From PCC-6802 sp943367755 (GTDB lineage: Bacteria; Cyanobacteriota; Cyanobacteriia; Pseudanabaenales; Pseudanabaenaceae), in contig CALRKB020000014.1 in the NCBI GenBank assembly GCA_943367755.1, forward strand, positions 34,244-98,243: a stretch of DNA of 64,000 nucleotides. Direction: 5' to 3'. This document shows, in pieces, positions 59,377 to 64,000 of this stretch. The notes beneath the pieces were generated by a model that saw only the letters and a list, made by a program, of their open reading frames with translations, ran no database searches and was not told the DNA's origin. The stretch's first letter is position 1, and each line of letters begins with the position of its first letter. The position numbers and the translations under genes were made by a program.

Positions 59377-61854
59377 TCATGCAGGCATCAGGGCAACCGC
59401 CAACACCTCCTCAGCGGCACTGGCAAATACAAACTGAAGATTGTGGCGCACCTCGTCGGGCACGTCCTCCAAATCCGGTTCGTTGCGCTGCGGCAAAATT
59501 ACCGTTTTCACCCCCGCCCGATAGGCAGCCAACACTTTTTCACGGATGCCGCCTACAGGCAACACCTTACCGCGCAGCGTAATCTCACCCGTCATCGCCA
59601 CATCGTTCCGTACTAATCGACCAGAAGCAAGAGAAGCGATCGCCGTCACCATTGTCACCCCTGCCGAAGGGCCATCTTTGGGGGTTGCCCCCGCTGGTAC
59701 GTGTACGTGCACCACTTTACCTACAAAGGTTTTAGGATCGATGCCGAGCTTTTCCGCATTAGAATGCACGTAGGATAGAGCCGCCTGCGCCGACTCGCGC
59801 ATCACATCCCCCAACATTCCCGTTATCACCAACCGTTCCTCCTTTCCGGCCATCATCGCGGCTTCGACAAATAACACATCCCCGCCTGCAGGTGTCCATG
59901 CCAGTCCAGTAGCAATGCCAGGGCGATCGAGTCGTTCCACCACCTCATTCTCAAATCGGGGTCGCCGCAAGTAATCTGGAATCTGTTCCGCCTCAACTGT
60001 AATTGGGGTTGTGGCACCTTCGACGATTTTGCGAGCCACTTTGCGAATCACCGTGCCAATTTCTCGCTCCAAATTGCGAACCCCCGCTTCACGGGTATAC
60101 TCGCGAATAATGCGTTGCAGGTCGGCATCGGGAATCGTGAGTTCGTGTGGCTGCAAGCCGTTAGCGCGTAATTGTTTGGGCAGCAGGTATCGACGGGCAA
60201 TGTGCAACTTCTCCATTTCCGTATAACCAGAGAGACTCAAAATCTCCATGCGATCGAGCAACGGTGACGGAATAGTCTCAATTGTGTTTGCCGTGCAAAT
60301 AAACAGCACCCTGGATAAGTCAAAGGGAACGCTGAGATAGGTATCCACAAAGGCGTGGTTTTGAGCCGGATCGAGGACTTCTAAGAGAGCTGCAGACGGA
60401 TCGCCTTGAAAACCTCTGCCCAGCTTATCCACCTCATCAAACATAAACACGGGATCGGCGGTTTCTGCTCGTCGCAGTGCATGAATCAGGCGACCGGGTA
60501 AAGCTCCAATATAGGTACGGCGATGTCCGCGGATTTCTGCTTCGTCATAAATGCCACCAAGACTGATGCGTACAAATTTGCGCCCCATAGCACGGGCAAT
60601 GGACTGTCCCAGGGAGGTTTTGCCAACACCGGGTGGCCCCACAAAACACAGGATCGGTTCTCGGCGACTGTCATCAAAAATGTTCTCGGTAATATTCTCA
60701 GATTCTTTCTGATTTGTATTCTCAGACTCAGACTTCTGCTGAGATTGCAGGTCTTCCTGAATCTGGCGATCAGATTTTAGTTTTTTGACTGCTAGATATT
60801 CTAAAATCCGGTCTTTGATCCGTTCCAAATCATAATGATCTTCATTGAGGATTTGACTCGCACGGGCAAGGTCGATCTCTCCCCCAGTTGTGGTGTTCCA
60901 GGGCAGGCTCACCATCCAGTCCAGATAAGTGCGAATCATACCATACTCCGGTGATATCGCAGGTAGTCGCTCCAAGCGCGATAATTCTCGGAAGGCTTCT
61001 TTACGTGCTTCTTCGGGCAGATTAGCCGCTTCCATCTGTTGACGCAATTCACGGGTTTCGGCTTGCTCAGCATCCTCTTCGCCCAGTTCTTGCTGAATCG
61101 ATTTTAATTGTTCTCTGAGAATGTATTCCCGCTGAGATTTCGAGATTTTTTCCTGAGCATCAGAAGCTATTTTTTGTTGCAGTTCCCGGACAGCTAGTTC
61201 TTGTTGCACCAGGCTAATCAACCGCTTTAGCTTATCCCCGACGACATCCAATTCCAGCACCTCTTGCCGCACCGAAGTTTCCATCGACATCATGGCTGTG
61301 ACCAGATAGGCAAACATACGCGGGTCGCTGATATTATCACCAGCAGATGCCAGTTCGTCAGGAATATCGTTTGTGAGGGGAACTAGTTGGCGGAACAAAT
61401 CGCCCAGGGTTCGGCGCAGGGCTTCTATTTCCATATCTGTGGCTGTTCGTTCGGGTGCTCTGTCAATGCGTGCGACGAGAAACGGTTCTGTCTGCAAAAA
61501 ATCCAGAATCCGAATCCGCTCTAATCCTTGGACGACCAGTTGTAAGGTTCCATCTGGCAAACGCAGAAGTCGGTGAATAATGGCTACGGTGCCAACGCGG
61601 TAAAGATCGTCCGGCCCAGCAGGATGCGCCTCTGGGTTGCGCTGAGCCACCAATGCTACTAGACGATTGGTGCGCATCACTTCGTCCACTAGGTTGACCG
61701 ATCGCTGCTGTCCGACCACAATGGGAGCCACTGCCATGGGTACGACGACGATATTAATCAGCGGTAATACCGGTAGTGCATCGGGAAGTGCTGGAATATG
61801 TTCGGTATTGTTCTCGGCATTTTTTTCGACATCGATTGGGGCTACATGGGTCAT
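59377..61854 (-). CDS. lon: ATP-dependent protease Lon
   Basis: The 825-aa protein has the Lon organisation: N-terminal LAN domain (PVLPLINIVVVPMAVAPIVV), coiled helical middle, AAA+ domain (Walker A GPPGVGKTSLG; Walker B MFDEVDKLGRG) and C-terminal protease domain with catalytic Ser in PKDGPSAGVTMV and Lys in LPVGGIREKVLAAYRAG. Lon degrades damaged proteins. It starts within the stop of the hsp20 gene (ATGA), so the two are co-translated. Lon is missing from many cyanobacteria, which makes this pair notable. Confidence 0.95.
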   Translation of the reverse strand: MTHVAPIDVEKNAENNTEHIPALPDALPVLPLINIVVVPMAVAPIVVGQQRSVNLVDEVMRTNRLVALVAQRNPEAHPAGPDDLYRVGTVAIIHRLLRLPDGTLQLVVQGLERIRILDFLQTEPFLVARIDRAPERTATDMEIEALRRTLGDLFRQLVPLTNDIPDELASAGDNISDPRMFAYLVTAMMSMETSVRQEVLELDVVGDKLKRLISLVQQELAVRELQQKIASDAQEKISKSQREYILREQLKSIQQELGEEDAEQAETRELRQQMEAANLPEEARKEAFRELSRLERLPAISPEYGMIRTYLDWMVSLPWNTTTGGEIDLARASQILNEDHYDLERIKDRILEYLAVKKLKSDRQIQEDLQSQQKSESENTNQKESENITENIFDDSRREPILCFVGPPGVGKTSLGQSIARAMGRKFVRISLGGIYDEAEIRGHRRTYIGALPGRLIHALRRAETADPVFMFDEVDKLGRGFQGDPSAALLEVLDPAQNHAFVDTYLSVPFDLSRVLFICTANTIETIPSPLLDRMEILSLSGYTEMEKLHIARRYLLPKQLRANGLQPHELTIPDADLQRIIREYTREAGVRNLEREIGTVIRKVARKIVEGATTPITVEAEQIPDYLRRPRFENEVVERLDRPGIATGLAWTPAGGDVLFVEAAMMAGKEERLVITGMLGDVMRESAQAALSYVHSNAEKLGIDPKTFVGKVVHVHVPAGATPKDGPSAGVTMVTAIASLASGRLVRNDVAMTGEITLRGKVLPVGGIREKVLAAYRAGVKTVILPQRNEPDLEDVPDEVRHNLQFVFASAAEEVLAVALMPA

Positions 61855-62264
61855 GACTTCACCTCCATTTTCGGTAGCATGACGTAGAGAAAACCGCGAT
61901 CGTAGCGCGCCTGGATGCGATCACAATCGATCTTTTGTTGCAGCGGCACGTCTAGACGAAACGATCCATACTGAACGTTCACCGCATGATATTGCCGATC
62001 TCCCTCCGGCATCTCCCACGATCTCGTCCCTTTAATTACCAAGGCATTTTCGTAGAGGCAAATCTCAAAATCCTCATCTGCCATGCCAGCAATTTCTACT
62101 TTGACAATCAATGCAGTGGGTGTTTCATACAGATCGGCAGGGGGTTGCCATTGGGGGTGAGCAAAACTTGCCTGGATACGCCTCCCCCAAGGATCGATGG
62201 GCAAGGGGGAACCAATTCCAGCAGTAATGCCGGTATAGTGATAACTGAGTCGACGATAGCGCAT
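61851..62264 (-). CDS. Hsp20/alpha-crystallin small heat-shock protein
   Basis: The 137-aa protein has an alpha-crystallin domain: WQPPADLYETPTALIVKVEI, AGMADEDFEICLYENALVIK, and YGSFRLDVPLQQKIDCDRIQ with the end RYDRGFLYVMLPK. The A.Y..G.L.(I/V).LPK motif is the sHsp signature. The N-terminal part is short. Its stop overlaps the lon start by ATGA, suggesting holdase and protease are made in one ratio. Confidence 0.93.
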   Translation of the reverse strand: MRYRRLSYHYTGITAGIGSPLPIDPWGRRIQASFAHPQWQPPADLYETPTALIVKVEIAGMADEDFEICLYENALVIKGTRSWEMPEGDRQYHAVNVQYGSFRLDVPLQQKIDCDRIQARYDRGFLYVMLPKMEVKS

Positions 62265-62745
62265 AGATTTTAATCCCTGAAGTTGCTACGGTTCTGTCAA
62301 GAATGTTTTGATGGGTGGAAAACCCTCAAAAAATAAACCTCCAAAAAACTTCCTAGCTTCGGTCTACCCATCAACTAAAAATTGACAGACTACTGAGATG
62401 CCTTTTGAAGTTCTGCCGGACGCACGATTAGTTCTAGAGTTTGCTCGCCCCGACGCACCTTGAACAATATTAAACATCATTGCATACCTCCCATCTATTA
62501 ATTCACTATTAATTCAATTTAGGAAGTTTAGTTGTAGAGTCTAGCCTCTGGAGATCGCCCGATTTCCAGGATTGAGATCGGAGTGATATTTCCGCACCAA
62601 CATGCTGTACCAAATTGCGGTAGGCTTTTTTGATTTCCTCAACGAAGCTAGAGAAACAGGCTAAATGCTGCCAAGATTGCTTTTCCTGGCACGACAAAAT
62701 TATATAATTAACCGACAACTGGTGGAGGTCGGTTTTTGGGATATG
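62265..62745. other. Gap with short uncertain frames
   Basis: The 481-bp gap before the hsp20 gene has a 25-codon minus-strand frame (62390-62467, TTG start) coding MFKVRRGEQTLELIVRPAEL, which looks protein-like. An RBS GGGAGG about 30 nt upstream serves an ATG in a different frame, so a frameshift is possible. A second frame (62509-62718) needs a TTG start and lacks an RBS. No heat-shock element was recognised. Confidence 0.35.
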
Positions 62746-63819
62746 CTAAGTTCCTATTTCCGTACCTTTGATTGGGATTAATAGATCGGTAATTAAAGGT
62801 AGGTGATCCGAATCGACATTTGGCCCTGTGCGGATATTTTGTACGGCGATCGCAGGACTAACTAAACAGTGATCGATCGGGATGGCAACTAATTTAGAGA
62901 TCCGGGCAACAAGCCTGGACTGAGCCTTATTTGTCGGCCATGTCGGTAAAATGCCAAATCCTTCTCTGGCATTGCGCAATCCCGCATCACTGATAAATTT
63001 TCGGTAATACGGCGACCACATCGTTATATTTAGATCGCCCGCCATTACTACTGGATACTTAAGCGTTTGGATGTATTTAGCGATCGCTTCAAGCTGGATA
63101 TTGCGAGAATTGAATACCCTTGGTTTGATTGGTGTGGCTGGATGTGTAGCAATCAAAGAGATAGTTTGTCCTTCAATTTCTAGATCGGCTACTATACTCG
63201 CCCGCTTGAATTGACTGGGAGTGGAGTCAGTACCAAAATATTCGACTGCGATATTCTTTAGCGGTAAGCGGCTAAACACAGCAATCCCCAGATCGAAGGA
63301 AAGAGGAAGATCGGTGGAATAGGGTAAGATATCTTTGAGCGTCGCTAAGTTTTTTGCCCAAGCCTCATCGACTTCAATAAATATAGCGACATCTGGTTTA
63401 TCTGCTCTTACAAATGAGAGAACCTTGTCATAGTTGCGATTTAGGATCAGGATATTTGAGCTAATTACTTTCAGTGGCACAGTGCGATTTATAGTGCCAT
63501 TTACAGTGCGATTAGTTCCTGCGACTGCTAGAGAGCTGTGTTGAGGGAGATACCAAGGTAAAATCTCAGTCAAAATTATAATTAGGCAGAATAAACTGAT
63601 GATGATCGTTGTTGTTTGGCGTTGGCTCAGCAATAGTATGCCGAACAGTAATAGGCATAAAATGAGATACTGCACCTTAAAGTGCGAAGTAAGTTCCAGC
63701 CATAAAGATCCCGTAATCAGTTCGCTTGTGACAGAAAGCAAAGCGATTGAGATAATTCCCACAAAGGCAATGTAGGACGATAGCTTAAGCAGTCTATTGT
63801 TGCTGATCGCTTTTTCCAT
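62746..63819 (-). CDS. Membrane-anchored endonuclease/exonuclease/phosphatase-family protein
   Basis: The start is ATG 63819 (a GTG at 63855 is possible), 357 aa. Three membrane helices near residues 15-100 precede an EEP domain: KVISSNILILNRNYDKVLSF, VAIFIEVDE (catalytic Glu), VVMAGDLNITMWSPYYRKF (GDxN) and PNVDSDHLPLITDL (SDHxP). This combination is typical of membrane EEP proteins of unknown substrate in bacteria, perhaps lipid or nucleotide phosphodiesterases. Confidence 0.88.
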   Translation of the reverse strand: MEKAISNNRLLKLSSYIAFVGIISIALLSVTSELITGSLWLELTSHFKVQYLILCLLLFGILLLSQRQTTTIIISLFCLIIILTEILPWYLPQHSSLAVAGTNRTVNGTINRTVPLKVISSNILILNRNYDKVLSFVRADKPDVAIFIEVDEAWAKNLATLKDILPYSTDLPLSFDLGIAVFSRLPLKNIAVEYFGTDSTPSQFKRASIVADLEIEGQTISLIATHPATPIKPRVFNSRNIQLEAIAKYIQTLKYPVVMAGDLNITMWSPYYRKFISDAGLRNAREGFGILPTWPTNKAQSRLVARISKLVAIPIDHCLVSPAIAVQNIRTGPNVDSDHLPLITDLLIPIKGTEIGT

Positions 63820-63900
63820 AGCCCTATGTTCGCAGATACCGAAGTTACTATACACGACTTGGAAGGTTATGAAGGGTGGGAAATAAAACAGATGTTATTT

Positions 63901-64000
63901 CTAGGTAGGCATCAACACCTCCATGATTTGCTCCACAGACTTCCCTTGATGCAGCAAGGACTGGGTGAACTGAACCACCTGCTGCACAGCTTCGCGTGAA
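63901..64000 (-). CDS. C-terminal end of an unidentified protein, 5' part outside window
   Basis: The minus-strand frame is open from the window edge to a TAG at 63901-63903 and reads SREAVQQVVQFTQSLLHQGK, then SVEQIMEVLMPT. It is helical and would fit a longer gene entering from the right. The family cannot be told from 32 residues. Confidence 0.4.
   Translation of the reverse strand, partial: SREAVQQVVQFTQSLLHQGKSVEQIMEVLMPT

Overview
This is a cyanobacterial chromosome segment. HIP1-type GCGATCGC octamers are scattered through coding and intergenic DNA, and the gene content is cyanobacterial: PatA/PatG-type protease, CruA-type lycopene cyclase, Tic20, ClpP, DUF4278, Uma2 and AAA-like STAND ATPases with the MPRSLRV-type N-terminus. 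The genus cannot be fixed from the sequence; a filamentous or Pseudanabaena/Leptolyngbya-like organism is plausible.

Region 1 (1-11.4 kb, almost all minus strand) is an accessory island of small genes: a receiver protein without its phospho-acceptor Asp, two toxin-antitoxin pairs, a META protein, a pentapeptide-repeat membrane protein, two paralogous two-helix membrane peptides, a PatA/PatG-type subtilisin-like protease, a five-cysteine peptide with a cyanobactin-like leader, a CAP protein, a LysM protein and a DUF4278 protein. A regulatory cassette recurs five times in front of these genes. It has a 9-bp palindrome core and, in four copies, three tandem 11-bp-spaced CTGACTTG iterons (two in the fifth). 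The fifth copy is the divergent promoter region of an HTH-STAND ATPase gene, and two others still carry decayed 5' ends of that ATPase gene.

Region 2 (11.4-24.9 kb, plus strand) holds that ATPase, a secreted mono-haem protein, a 237-aa protein ending in TCNC, a fused YcaO cyclodehydratase, an amidohydrolase and a 2062-aa kinase/ATPase/GAF/PAS protein ending in an AAA-like ATPase domain. Together with the protease and the Cys-rich peptide this looks like a RiPP (azoline-type peptide) locus under unusual control.

Region 3 (24.9-36.6 kb) is mostly housekeeping and miscellaneous: SbcD, an FAD oxidoreductase, a CruA-type flavoprotein, a lipase with RTX repeats, a GNAT, an EthD-like protein divergent from a LuxR regulator, and an ABC exporter.

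Region 4 (37.1-46.0 kb) is a defence-like cassette: MmeI-type adenine methyltransferase, AlbA_2/Schlafen-like ATP-binding protein, DUF2281/Uma2 pair, helicase and GIY-YIG nuclease. The methyltransferase 3' end is duplicated on the far side of the AlbA_2 gene, and its target-recognition part differs in base composition.

Region 5 (46.0-64 kb) is core-like: NAD(P)HX repair enzyme, a structured leader with a strong-SD mini-ORF before a Crp/Fnr regulator, a YdeP-type molybdoenzyme, a GH10-like hydrolase, Tic20, ClpP, a Ser/Thr kinase, a beta-lactamase pseudogene, a coupled hsp20-lon pair and an EEP-family phosphatase.
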